DNA from: Scleroderma bovista
Taxonomy: Eukaryota > Basidiomycota > Agaricomycetes > Boletales > Sclerodermataceae
Reading direction: 5' to 3'
Assembly: GCA_037178675.1 (NCBI GenBank)
Contig: JAYMGJ010000488.1
Location: forward strand, 1-64,000
DNA: 64,000 nt
Shown: piece by piece, positions 1 to 11,300 of the stretch
How the letters are laid out: each line of letters begins with the position of its first letter
Position numbering within the stretch: the stretch's first letter is position 1
Program-made: the position numbers and the translations under genes
Notes under the pieces: generated by a model
What the model was told of the DNA's origin: nothing
Seen by the model: the letters and a program-made list of their open reading frames with translations, nothing else
The model's database searches: none

Positions 1-689
1 AGGGATAAGACTGTGCTGCACGCTTTCTTGTCCATTAAATAGCGATGGTGAGTCACAGCCCAGGTTGAGCGCGATATTTCCTGCGATGAAGAGCATACAT
101 ATGAGAGAAAATATGAGACGGAAATGGCGACAGCTCCAAGCAAGTGAAGTGGTGGGTTGTGTGAGGGCGTCTGGGGACTTCGCAAAATTTTGGTTGCAGT
201 GTGATTATATCAGCAGGTCCCAAACAGCATGCAACATTGATGGCAATGTCTACTGCCACTGCGACCACAACCACGGCAACCATTAATGCACAACCAACAC
301 GATGGCCACGACCACAATGTCAACGAGTTGTTGTCATCGGCGACAGCGGCGGCAGCGATCAACTGACCATCACCACTGACAGCGACAATGACAACAACGC
401 ATGGCAATGACAACGAATGTTGACGCCGTGACACCAATAGTACGACAAGTTCCAATGTTGATGACGGTGTTGATGGCGGCAACCAGCCCACCACCACTAC
501 TGACGACAATGACAATAGAATACCAACTGTATTCGACTTAGTTGACTTAGTCTACTTATTTTACTTATTTTACTTAATGCAATGCTACTTGTTCGTCTTA
601 TTTGACTTGAGTAACTTGTAGTTTTCTGGAGTCGTGGAAAAGTACAAAAAGGGTAATAAAGGGTGATTAAGTAACCTGTCAAATTCCTG
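1..689. other. Non-coding, low-complexity triplet-rich stretch
   Basis: No gene is recognised. From about 220 to 520 the sequence is dominated by CAA/CCA/GAC-type triplets, which keep several frames open on both strands by composition alone. About 530-600 is rich in GACTTA/ACTTATTTT words. Open frames here are treated as composition artefacts. Confidence 0.5.
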
Positions 690-984
690 ATGGACTTGGA
701 TCCCACCGATGGTATCTCGAAGTTGCAGTCCTTCTGTCAAGAATGCTGCCAACATGGGTACTTGTGGGCTTGGAGTGATACATGCTGTATTGACAAGGAA
801 AGTAGTGCGGAACTCCAGGAGGCGATAGGCTCCATGTTTTCATGGTACCGGCTGTCGGCTCTTACTATGGTCCACCTTTCTGATGTCTCAGATATGGGCG
901 GGCTGATCAGTAGTGTCTGGTTTAAACGTGGCTGGACCCTTCAGGAGCTGTTGGCGCCTCATACCATGTTGTTCTTTATTTTCT
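690..984 (+). pseudogene. HET (heterokaryon incompatibility) domain fragment
   Basis: The translation carries the core of the fungal HET domain, which in intact proteins takes part in non-self recognition and cell death after hyphal fusion. The recognisable order is DPTDGISKLQSFC, then WAWSDTCCIDKESSAELQEAI, SMFSWYR, LSDVSD, and WFKRGWTLQELLAP. The start of the domain (usually an E-Y-A-xx-S-H-W-like segment) is absent upstream, and after LLAPHTMLFF the reading becomes unrelated, so this is a central piece of a gene. A TA-flanked inverted-repeat element begins about 40 bp downstream, but its removal does not restore the domain. Family assignment is firm; expression or function is unlikely. Confidence 0.8.
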
Positions 985-1026
985 TGAATTTCAAATTGCT
1001 GCTGAACGGGCGGAGGATTCCATATA

Positions 1027-1068
1027 CTAACGCTTACCAAGGTGTTTGCCTCCCCGACTTGTTGGCCA
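1027..1068 (+). repeat. Left terminal inverted repeat of the 703-bp element
   Basis: Begins CTAACGCTTACCAAGG and ends GTTGGCCA; 41 of 42 bases match the reverse complement of 1688-1729. Preceded by TA. Confidence 0.85.
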
Positions 1069-1687
1069 TCACAAAATGTCACAGAAAGTAACGCATGATC
1101 ACACCCCAAAATTTGAAGTCCCGCTGGAAGTCTTGCACAATGCACAGTGCAAAGAAATAGTAATGATGTCTATTGAATATGCTGTACTTAGTGGACAGAA
1201 TCTATTAGTAAATGCCATATAATGATGCAAGTAATGTGCAGTATCAAATGAGGGATCATTAGGCTGAATATACGACTGTGTACTACTACTTGATGGGGTA
1301 TTTGAATGCTCCTGCTGTGAAATTGTTGTGGCGTTTGAGTTGGGTATTGGTGGGGAAACGACAAATGAGCGGTGCCCATTGAAGGGTAGAATTATTCGTA
1401 GTAAGTGGTGTGTGGCTGCAACATGATGACAGCGGAGGTCCACTACCGTTTGGACCTGGAAATGCGAGAACGATACTGCATTTGGACAATTCATACTCCA
1501 CTTCGGCATGTGTCGGCAAGTCCATCACAGGCGTGATTCCTCTGCCTGTCACACTGTTTTTGCTATCTCAACAAATAATCTGTGGATCAACATTGTTCAA
1601 CTTCGCAGTACCTAAGGATACATATTTCATGACATGTGACCATACAGAAAATTTTTTGTTAGGGAAGAAGTTGTCGTTTTGAAAAAC

Positions 1688-1729
1688 TGGCCAACAAGTG
1701 GGGGAGGCAAACACCTTGGTAAGCGTTAG
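1688..1729 (-). repeat. Right terminal inverted repeat of the 703-bp element
   Basis: Reverse complement of the left repeat with a single G/C mismatch in the C-tract; followed by TA. Confidence 0.85.
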
Positions 1730-1731
1730 TA

Positions 1732-2170
1732 GGCTCAAGGAACAGGAAGATACGACGACGCAGTCGCCACCGTGGATGCAAACGTCTTTTTCTAGCGTCG
1801 ATACCACGATGGCGACGAGGAGAATGGTAGGCAGGAGCGAGCGTGGACGGAGCAAGAGGACGGGTGGCGAGAAGTCACGGTGGAGTGCGACGTGTCTGGC
1901 CAGGCAACACGCGATGGTCCGCCTGACACCATCGTTGACTTCCTCTCCCCACTCAGAGGTGATAGCGATTTCCTCGAGTCCACCAGATATCCCGACTTCG
2001 GCCGTCGACCAGCGCTGAGACTCGGAAGTGACAGGAATCGCTCGTAGGTCGCCCGCAATGTTGGCTGCCTTGATTCGACCGTTGTTCCGTCTCTCAGACA
2101 GCTCCGAATTTCCTGGTACAGGCGACGTGTAAGCATTCTGGCCGCAAAGTTACTGAACAATCGAGCGTAG
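1732..2170. other. No recognised gene
   Basis: Overlapping open frames exist on both strands but none shows a recognisable domain. A 5' exon of the downstream PSP1-domain gene may lie here, because the first clear exon has no ATG and its frame opens after a TAG at 2168. Confidence 0.4.
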
Positions 2171-4435
2171 ACACACGAAAATAGTGCCCAACAACCCCCT
2201 GACGAGTCTGATCGCAGGAACCGATTCCTTGTACCGGACCAACCCACTCGCACCCACATCCAACGAGCTGCGAGCCAGCCTCCCCGCTCTGACTCTCAGG
2301 GCTTCTTGAGCGCTCCATCCCAGCAGCATACCATTCCTTCCAGCCTAGGTGGATCCAACAGCTCACCGCCCTGGTCTCCTACTTCCTCCCGAATGCACTC
2401 GTTCAATACCACTAGCCGCACGCCCACAGGCGGCCCACCCTCTTCCGTACCAACCAGCTCCTCCTCCTTTTCGAATCGACAGACATTCCCTTCGGCACTT
2501 CGTGGCTCCTCCCGCTTCCCTTCCAACGAGGACGATGATGAGTCAGAGGCTTTTTCCGACACCTATGACATCCTGTCCACCACCCCCGTTGCTGACCGTC
2601 GTCCCTTTCCCCCGGATCTCACCCGCAGCAGGTCCCAGGCCCTTGCGACAACCACTGGCCCCGGACCCTTGAACCCGTTTCAAAACCAGAACAACATCTG
2701 GTCCGAGGCGGTCTCTCATGACATTCCAACGCAGCCAGTATGGCTTACTTGGCACTCTACATCACCTCTGAGTAATCACTATGATTCCTCCAGCGGAAAA
2801 CGGAAACAGTTATTCCACCAACAAGCAGATGATTAACCCTTCGAGAGTCCGTTTGTCAGGGATGTCGGTCAGATTCTCTTGGACGAGGGCTCGACCCTCT
2901 GTGAGCTCTGGGCCGGCATGCACCCACCCAAGGCTGAGAATGGCGGCGGCGGCAGTAGCACGACCAACAGGCGACACAGCGTCGGTGTCGTCCAGCCACG
3001 CAGACCCGCTGTGGTCGGATTCAACGCCCCGGAGCACAATGCGCAAGACGAGTCCGCCCCCAGCGTTTTCCGCTCATCTAATTATGGCCGCAGCGGCCTC
3101 ATGCGGACGGACAACGATCTCGCGTCTGACCTTGCCATGTTGAGCCTCAACAAGGACGGCCCTGGTCCTTCCCCTTCCACTCATCCCCCCAGCCAGCCGT
3201 CTTCGCTTCCTATTTACGCACTCATGTCTTGGAGCCCGCTCTCGCCGGATCGTGTGCCCCCCTATCAGCCCATCAACCTCAATATCCCCAGCGGCACATC
3301 ATTTACGTCTAGGCAGCGTTTCGGCTCTCCCAGCGATAGCGGTCTGTCCGCTGGTGCCAGCCCTCCTCGCAGCCAGCTCGAGCAGCAGCTGATAGACGCC
3401 CAATACCGCAGCGGTGGCAACAACGGCCATGGGTCGCAGCAGCAGCAGCAACAGCAGTCGACTCTTACCGCACGGTTTATTCCTGGTAAGGGCATCCAGT
3501 ACAAACTTTTGCAGGGGAACGATTCCCCGACGTACACCCGCTCGACGTCCCAAAGTTCTGGGCTGTCGTCACCGCTCTCGCCAACGACGGGTCGGCCTAT
3601 CCAGCCCCAACAGGGGCCGTACTACCCCCAGCAGATGCAGCGACGTACCTCGGACGCACCGACCCCGAATCTCAACGATCTCGGCAAGGGCGTCCCGCTG
3701 TCCTCCGTCCCAGCATCCTGGCCACTCTACATCGTCGAGTTCAAAGCCGGACGCACGGACCTGTTCTACTTGACCGACCTCACGCTCGATACCAGGGTGG
3801 GCGACTTGGTCATTGTGGAGGCGGATCGGGGCAAAGACCTGGGTACGGTCGTGAACGACACGATCACGCTGAAGGAGGTGGAGGCGTTTGAGCGGGAGCA
3901 GAGGGAGCGTGTTGCGTATGGGGATGGGGGACCGCTGAGCCCTGATGGTCAGCACGGAGGGGGAGGGTCGAAGAAGGAGATAAACCCGAAGATGGTGTAT
4001 GGAAAGGCGCAGCCTCATGATACGCAGTGCGTACGGTTTTGCGTGGCCCCGTGTGTTGGCTTATCGGTGCTTGACAGACAACTGGTTACAAAATTGCAAG
4101 ATGAGATAAAGGCGCTGCAGCTCTGTCAGAATAAAGTGAGACAAAAGAAGTTACCAATAGAGGTCATAGATGCAGAATATCAATGGTTCGTCGTACATAC
4201 CGGTTTTTCGTAGTGGTTGGCTGACGATAGGGGGCACCATCCTGAAGGGATCGACAAAAATTGACATCTTATTTCGTCGCGGAGAAACGCATCGACTTCC
4301 GAGAGCTCGTGCGAGAATTAGTCCGGAACGTCGATGCAGTACTTTTCGGGCGCTCATCTTATTCCTTCGCGTAGGTTATACAAGACGCGCATTTGGACGA
4401 CCTCTCTCCAAGGTCCCGGCGGTTATGAACAGTAA
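2171..4435 (+). pseudogene. PSP1 C-terminal domain protein, probably disrupted
   Basis: The C-terminal half matches the PSP1 domain family of fungal cytoplasmic proteins, named after yeast PSP1, a suppressor of DNA polymerase alpha mutations. Visible blocks are PLYIVEFKAGRTDLFY, then KLQDEIKALQLCQNKVRQKK, then a segment ending VAEKRIDFRELVREL, and YKTRIW near the end. The N-terminal half is Ser/Pro/Gln-rich, with a short polyQ at about 3436-3456, typical of the family. One intron is clear at 4186-4247, because it joins DAEYQ-W to DRQKL in phase; another is likely at about 4027-4079. An in-frame TAA at 2834-2836 separates the N-terminal half from the segment VRDVGQILLDEGS; an extra intron or indel could explain it. 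The last exon (YKTRIW) cannot be joined in phase by any GT donor I can find. No start codon is visible in the first exon. Either a host gene with introns I cannot place or a recent pseudogene. Confidence 0.72.
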
Positions 4436-4706
4436 TAAAGCCCACACGCTTATGATGGAAGGCTTCCCCTCAAAAAAATAACAACTGATATTTGCGACGA
4501 ATATGACACGACAAGTTTGGTTTTCTGCCCTTTGTGCCCTTTCCCCCCATCTCGATCGCGTTTTCACTCTGCTGCTGCGTGCGCCTCTCTTTGTTTTTAC
4601 ACCTAGGTCAACCTAGACACCTTTTCTTTGTACGTGTGCTTGTACGTCTACACCCCCCAGATTATTATTTATTGCAGTGCGCTATCAAGAGAATTATGTT
4701 CAGTCT
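4436..4706. other. Intergenic; presumed 3' flank of the PSP1-domain gene
   Basis: An AATAAA lies directly at the stop codon (about 4433-4438), followed by a pyrimidine-rich stretch. No coding region or repeat is recognised before the Copia-1 LTR. Confidence 0.4.
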
Positions 4707-5035
4707 TGTTGGCTTAGTGATGACGTGAGATTATATAATTGACCATCCACTCCAAACTCGAAATGCCGCCTGCGTCGGCAGAACCCTTGCTCACGAATGG
4801 AAATCCAAATTGTAACTGTTGAGGCTGACACAGCCACAAGCCGACACCAGCTATGGCAACAATAGGAATGATGGGGCACGATTGCCCCATCCCCATAGAT
4901 CTGTATGAATATATATAGCTCAAGTAGAATAGGGGAATAAAGACAATTGCATGCCCCCATCCTTACCTGTTCTGAGTCATCTAGCTAAGCTTCCGCTGTG
5001 TCCCGTGGACATATATCTCGCACATATTCACCACA
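4707..5035 (+). repeat. Putative 5' LTR of Copia-1
   Basis: The right edge is fixed by the primer binding site starting at 5036. The left edge at TGTTGGCTTAG is inferred from the usual TG start because no 3' LTR remains for comparison. A TATATATA box at about 4911 fits the U3/R boundary. The LTR ends CCACA. Confidence 0.6.
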
Positions 5036-5049
5036 GGTTATGAGCCCTG
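5036..5049 (+). promoter_or_regulatory. Primer binding site matching the initiator tRNA-Met anticodon arm
   Basis: GGTTATGAGCCCTG directly follows the LTR. Its complement contains CTCATAACC, the anticodon stem-loop of initiator tRNA-Met. Priming by a half-tRNA of this kind is established for Drosophila copia and yeast Ty5. The same site follows the 5' LTRs of the two other Copia-type elements whose 5' ends are present. Confidence 0.78.
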
Positions 5050-7822
5050 CCGGCTCTTAGCTACTAGGCAAGCAGAACAGTTCACAGAAGCAACGCTAAC
5101 TACGTTATCAATCATCCCTATCCCTATTCTATCCATATGGATGCACTGGACGTGTATGGAGACGAGGACGGATTTGGGCAAGGCCCCGCACCCGAACAAA
5201 ACCCTGGCGAAGCGCCAGCGTACAAAGACAAACGCTTCCTCGGCGCTATATCCTCCTTTAAAACACCTGAACCCCTGAAAGATGAGAATTGGGTGGCCTG
5301 GAAGGGCCAAATCTGGCCCATGCTTGAATTGAATGGTGTGTGGTCCCACTGCGAAGGCAAGACTGAACCCCCCGAGGAGGGAACAGCCGAACGCAGAGAG
5401 TGGAATACCGCAGAGGGCGTCACATGCGTACTTATCTCGAATAATATCTCAGCGCCGCAATTTGACCATGTCTCCCAAGCAACATCTGTAAAGCAGATGT
5501 GGGAGAATCTGAAAGCAGTACATGAGCACCGCGGACAGCAGAGCATTACCGCGTTGAGACGTACCTTGTACCAGATGCGCGCCAGAGATGGAGACGACAT
5601 TGTTGCCCACCTGACGAAGATGCGTTCGATCCAGGCTGAACTCCACCACATGGGATCGATCGTGCCTGACAGCGACTTCACGAACATTTTAGTGTCATCA
5701 TTACCAGCGTCATGGGACCCATTCACAACATCTTACCTGGGATCCCAGACGGGAGACAAGGTGTTAACCTTGCAACAGTTCATCACCCTTATCCGCGATG
5801 AGTGTAACCAACGGAAAGGCAATGGTGACGACAGAGGGACGGAGACTGTCTTGACAGCCCAATCCTCAAAGCACACCGCTAAGAAAAGAAAAGCAGCCGA
5901 ACCAGAGAGGATTAAGAAGGCATGCTTTACCTGCGGTAGAAACAACCACTTGGCGAAGGATTGTTTCTTCAAGGGGAAACCAAAGTGCGAGAAGTGTGGT
6001 CGCTTCAACCACGAAACCTCCGAGTGCAGGAGCACTGAGAAGGGGAAAGAAAAAGAGAGGACCGTTGTTGGGAGCGTGGTTACTCAAAACGGGAAACACC
6101 ATAAGGTGGAGCGTGTGCAACAGGCACATGACGTCCAAGAAGACAAAGATATGGAAGACAACACATACGTCAACCAAAATAACGAGTCATCTGACTGTGC
6201 TGATATACATGCCAATTCTTGGTTGGCGGACTCAGCAGTGTCGTCGCATTTATCGAACCTGCGTGAAGCATTCACAGAATTCACACCACTCAATAGAACA
6301 CTTAGAGGAGTGGGAAATAATGAAGTTCCTGTCAGAGGCAGGGGGACAATAACACTAAAGAGTCAGATAGATGGACAAAAATTTGTGATTGTGCTGAAAG
6401 ATGTACTCTATGTGCCACAGGCACCAAACAATCTATTTTCTATTTCTCGATTAGACGAGAGTGGCGGACACGCAAACATGGGGGATGGACGCATCCACCT
6501 ATACGATAAAAATCAAAACCTAATTGCTGTCGGACAAAAGGTAGAACAAATGTACTTACTGGATGTCACAGCAGCTCCAGCCCTCGAAAGGGTGGCCCTC
6601 TTGACAGAGATGGCAAATACTTGGCAGGATTGGCACTGCCAATTTGGCCATATTGGAGTGAGTGGGCTACAGCGCACACTCAGCAAATGGCTGGTGACAG
6701 GTATGACGGTAAACGAGATGGACTTACCAAAGTTCAACTGCGCTGCATGCACACAAGCCAAACTGGCGCGCGCACCATTCCCGTGCCAGAGTGAAAATAG
6801 AGCGGAGAGACCGGGTGACTTGATGCACACGGATCTCTGGGAGTGCCGTGCAACGGGAATACATGGCACGAGATACTTCATTTCTTTTATAGATGACCAC
6901 AGCCGATGCATAGCAATTGAATTTCTGCGAATGAAGGATCAAGCTGCCGAAAAGTTTTGAAACTACGTGGCTTACCTTGAGCGCCAATATAATATGTGCC
7001 CCAAACGATTCCGTGCAGACAACGGTGGTGAATATATAACAGGAGACCTACAGAGGTGGTGCGCATCAAAGGGAATCAAACTCGAATATACGGCACCGCA
7101 CTCACCTGCGCAAAATGGCATGGCGGAGCAGATGAACCGTACGTTGGCCGAACTTGCTCGTGCGATGATTTTTTCTACACAGGTACCTAAATTCCTTTGG
7201 CCTGAGGCCATCGTGCATGCCGCCTACTTGCGCAACCGGACGCACACACGCGCACTTGAATCGAAAACACCACTTGAGGCATGGAGTGGACACAAACCGG
7301 ATGTCTCGCATCTGCACGAGTTTGGAAGCCCAGTTTGGATCCTAAACAAGGGTCAGCTCACCAAACTGCAACCTAGAAGCACGAAACACACCTTTATGGG
7401 TTTTGTTGATGGACCCAAGGCCATCAAATACTACGATGCTGCGACGAGACAGGTGCATGTCTCGCGCAACTTCCAATTCCCTGTTGTATCAACTTCCCAA
7501 ACACAACCAAATACGAGCGCCACTCTACCGCAGAATTCTGCGCAGAGTGAAGGGGAGCCAGTGCCCATCGGGACAGAGAGTGAAAATAAGAATGTCACCC
7601 ACCCAGATGAGAGCAACAATGACAAGAGAAAAAAGAAAAGAACCGCTGACGAAATGCCAAACGGCGAAGTCAGAACGAGTCAAAGACAAAAGAAAACACA
7701 CGATTACCATCTATTGGACAACCCTTGGGCAGACGAAGACGAAGCGGGCGAGATGATGAGCGCAATATCCAACGAGATGGCGAATATGACCTCCGCTGAG
7801 AGGGTTTACGCCACATCCAGTG

Positions 7823-7827
7823 AGCCT
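7823..7827 (+). repeat. Target site duplication AGCCT (left)
   Basis: AGCCT directly abuts the LTR and recurs at 11916-11920 on the other side; excision of one copy plus the element restores the Copia-1 frame. Confidence 0.85.
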
Positions 7828-8139
7828 TCTTGGAAAAAGTGTGTTGGGGGTTGCTGCAGTGGACCTAAAGGACAGAAGCTGTAGAAAGGAAGTTGGTAAC
7901 CCTGTAGTGACCTCAGTAGATATTCAAGCTACTGTATTAAAGTAGTACCTGTAGTGACTACTACAAGTGAGTAAGTGTAGAAAGGAGTGTGTAATGGACT
8001 ACTTACCCTCAGTAGATATTCAAGCTACTGAGGGACTAATGGAAAATACTACTGTGTATAGTGCGCTCGAAATGCTTATGTAAGCGTCGCGCGGTCACGC
8101 GCTGAAGTACCAGTAACACATACTGGTTAACTTTCAACA
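7828..8139 (-). repeat. 3' LTR of the gag-only element
   Basis: In sense orientation starts TGTTGAAAGTTAACC and ends CCAAGA. Contains an internal repeat of CAGTAGATATTCAAGCTACTG. Differs from the partner LTR mainly by transitions, several at CpG (for example GCGCGG against GCACGG). Confidence 0.85.
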
Positions 8140-8321
8140 CGCTCCCTTAAACAGCATGTGTTAGTAGGGACAGTAGAAAAATAAATGAAACCAAAGGTGT
8201 AAAAAGTCAAATGAATGTGTACTTAATGGTTCCAAATGAATGTAGTCCGTTGCTCGAGAGTCTGAGGCTTTCGTTGCGAAGGTTTGTGCGAGACTGCAAT
8301 GTCGTTACCGGATTTGGTAAG

Positions 8322-11300
8322 TCACGTGTTCGCGATGAGCGTGTTGCGCGTTGTTGATCCGTTCGCACTCAGGTGCGTATTTGATGCGATTGACTTGTTG
8401 TCGTCGCGGCTAACGTTTTGCAGGTTCTTCTTCAACCTCTGAAGGCCGTATGGAAGAGTTCCGATGGACCTGGATCGCGAGGGATCGTCCGCATCGAGTG
8501 GTAGGGGGTGTATGGGCTTGTAGAGCCCTTGGTAAGTGTTCCGCTCCTTGCGCTTGCGACTGATGCTTGTAGGTCGCGTTTTCAGCCGTCCGCGTCGACG
8601 TTTGGGTCCAGTGACCCTATAGGAACGTTGCGGGTCGTCCCCGCGTGGCTGCGTGATCAGATCGCGTCCCAGGTAGGCTGCTTCGCCGTTTCGCGTTGGG
8701 CTGATGTTTATCCGCTCGATCGTAGGTCTCCCGTGTCGACGGATGAGTGTGTAGACCCCATGGAAACGTTTCGAAGGGTTTCCGCGTGGTTGCACAGCGT
8801 GTGCGTGCGCTAGGTGAGTCATTTCGCCGTTCCGCGCTTGGCTGACTCTTGTAGGTTCGAATTTGATTCGATCGCGTTGTCGGATGGGTCCAACTACCCT
8901 GTTGCAACGTTTCGACAGGATGTCGGGTGGCTGCGTAGCGCGGGTGTGTCCTAGGTGAGTCGTTTCGACTCTTTTTGGCGTTTGGCTGATGCTTTTGTCG
9001 TTTATTCGCTCGATCTTGAGCTTTCCGCGTCGACGTCGAAGTCTAGCGGGTCCGTACGGACGCTCTGCAGGTTGGATGGGTGGTATGGACGACACTGGTA
9101 AGTCGTGTTTCCGTGTTATTCGGCCTGAGCGCGTTTGCTGACTGTCTGTAGCCAGCAGCGCTGCCTCGACTCGTGTCGAGTCGACGTTGCCGCTGCTAGT
9201 CGTGCCGTTCACGTCGCCGTTCCATCTGCCATCGCCATCGCCAGTCGTCTCGTCGACGAGCTTCGCGATTACCGCCTCTCCTGCGCTCTCCGCTCGTCCA
9301 AAGACGAATTTTCTACTTGTGGTGTCGATTGGCGCGATTTGTGGTACGTACATGTTGATACCTTTGCCGCTGACCCGTTTCCGTTGATAGGTAGGCTTGG
9401 GTGTGGCGGTTTCGCGCCCATGAGGTGAGTTTCGCGTTTTCGAGCATTTTCGGCGCGTTCTGATGCTCTCCGCTTCGTTTTCAGCCGTATGCGCGTCATT
9501 CCCAACGCTCTGCACGTGTGTGCGTGCGCTCGACGTGTCCGTACAGTCCCTGCAGCCATCTGGCTCGTTTGAGCGCTGCATTGCAGCCTCTGCAGGTGAG
9601 TCTGGCGGTTTCGATCGTTTTCGGGGCGTTCTGACGATCTGCGGTGCGTTTGTAGTCGTTCTCGTGTCCGATTCGACGCTTGGGACGTCTTCGTGCCCAG
9701 TCAACGCGTCCGTGTGGCTCCCAATGCCATCCGTCTCGTCGACGGCGCGATTCGCGTTTCCAGAAGGTGGGTTTGGCGATTTTGATCTGTTTTGGCGCGT
9801 TCTGACGCGTTCTGGCGTGTTTGCAGCCATTAACATGTCCGTTTGAACGCATGGGGCGTCTGTCTGCCCAATCGACCTGTCCGCGTGGTTTCTGCGGCCG
9901 TCTGGCTCATCTGAGCTGGGCCTTGCAGTTTCCATGGGTAAGTCCTTTGTTTTCGAGTTGTTTGGGCGCGGTCTGATGGTTTGCGGCTCGTTTGCAGGTG
10001 TTAATGTGTCCGTTCGAACGCTTGGGGTGTCCATGGGCCCGCTCGACGTGTCCATGTGGCTCGCGAGGCCATCCGCCACGTCCACGCTGCATTTTGCGTC
10101 TCTAACACCTAGGTACGTCTCTGCATTGTCTCTAAAGCCTAACCTGACCGTTTCAGCGTTGTTTGACACATTCAGAGTGTCTCTGTGGCCGCTTGACGCA
10201 TCCGCGTGGCTGCCAATGCCATCCGTCTCGTCGACGGCACGTTTCGCGTCTCCAGTGTTCAGGTACGTGCCTGCACTGGTTCTATGGCTCACAACAACGG
10301 TTTTAGCTTTGTTTGGCATGTTTGACGCGTCCGCTCGGGCTCTCGACTCATCTGTCCGGCCCTCTGATTCATCCGCCTGCCCTTTCGACATCTCCGTTCG
10401 GCGTTCAGGACTGTTCGTGTCGTCTGCACGAGGACTCATGCCTCCTAGGCATATGTGTGCGATCGTCTCGCCGCCGCCTGAGTTTTCCGACTCGATTGAA
10501 GTAGCGGCAAGCTTCTGGGGCATAGATTGCCCGCTTGAACTACGTGTGTAGCCGTTTGCGGCAACACTATCTCTCTCCCCTTCGAGCGGCGATCTACTAT
10601 GCCGTCTGGGTAAGTAAATTCTGGGCTTCGGATGCCCATTCGGGTGCTGCGCGTTGGCGTTTGCGCGTGCGTTTGGCAGAGGTATGTGTCGAGTTGACAT
10701 TTGCTGATGTTTCACAGCATTTTTAGGTTGTGTTCGCGAGAGTGGTACTGGGCTGTCGCCCGTCGACATCTCAGACGTCCTGTCTGCCAAATCGGGGGCT
10801 GGCAAAGCCATTCCGTCATTCCGATTCACCTCGCGCGTGGTGCGCTGCCACTGCCCTCCGCTCTCGGCCGTCTCCTGGATGTCTCCCCTCGACATTCCAT
10901 CTGGCGCATTTGGCGGGTCTCCCGGGACTTTAGGGTAGATAATTGTAGTGTTTGTACTCAGGGTACTGGGGATATTGGGGATACCAGCTGGCGTGGTGCG
11001 GCTGGGTTTTTCATCGTGGATTTGGGCCATTTTGAGCTCGAATATTAGACTAGTATTATAGCCTTTATCACGATCTGTGTCGTGCGCAACACGCGGGGCT
11101 GCACCAGCTCGTTCGACGTCTTTTCCTTCCACAATTTCTGCGGTGTGCGCTGAGTCAGCGCCATCCGACTTGAGGTGCGAGTCCTCGCGGAGAGGCTCGT
11201 CTTCCTCGCTCTGTTCCGCTGGTAATTCGATAGCTATGGGTTCGTGGTCGCCAAAGATGGCTGCGAGGTGGCTGAAAAGAGTGTGGGCGAGTTCATGGTG

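Larger units (their letters stand above)
1027..1729. mobile_element. MITE-like element with 42-bp terminal inverted repeats, TA target duplication
   Basis: A 42-bp sequence starting CTAACGCTTACCAAGG at 1027 is repeated in inverted orientation at 1688-1729 with one mismatch. TA lies immediately outside both ends (1025-1026 and 1730-1731), as expected for a TA-specific DNA transposon. The 703-bp element has no convincing coding region, so it is a non-autonomous, MITE-like insertion. TA duplication suggests mobilisation by a Tc1/mariner/pogo-type transposase, which is inference; the transposase relic at 39.7-42.3 kb cannot be linked to it by sequence. Confidence 0.82.

Noticed and set aside
201..515. 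Open frames of 69-101 codons on both strands
   Set aside because: Result of CAA/CCA/GAC triplet composition; no start context or domain.
2834..2836. TAA in the PSP1-domain gene as part of the stop-codon tally
   Set aside because: A missing intron or indel could place it out of frame, so it is not counted.
9463..10551. Plus-strand open frames opposite the gag-like repeats, as a separate gene
   Set aside because: They follow from the repeat composition; the minus frame is open for 1,082 codons, has a gag domain and starts beside the LTR and primer site. The splice-like row is reported as a finding only.
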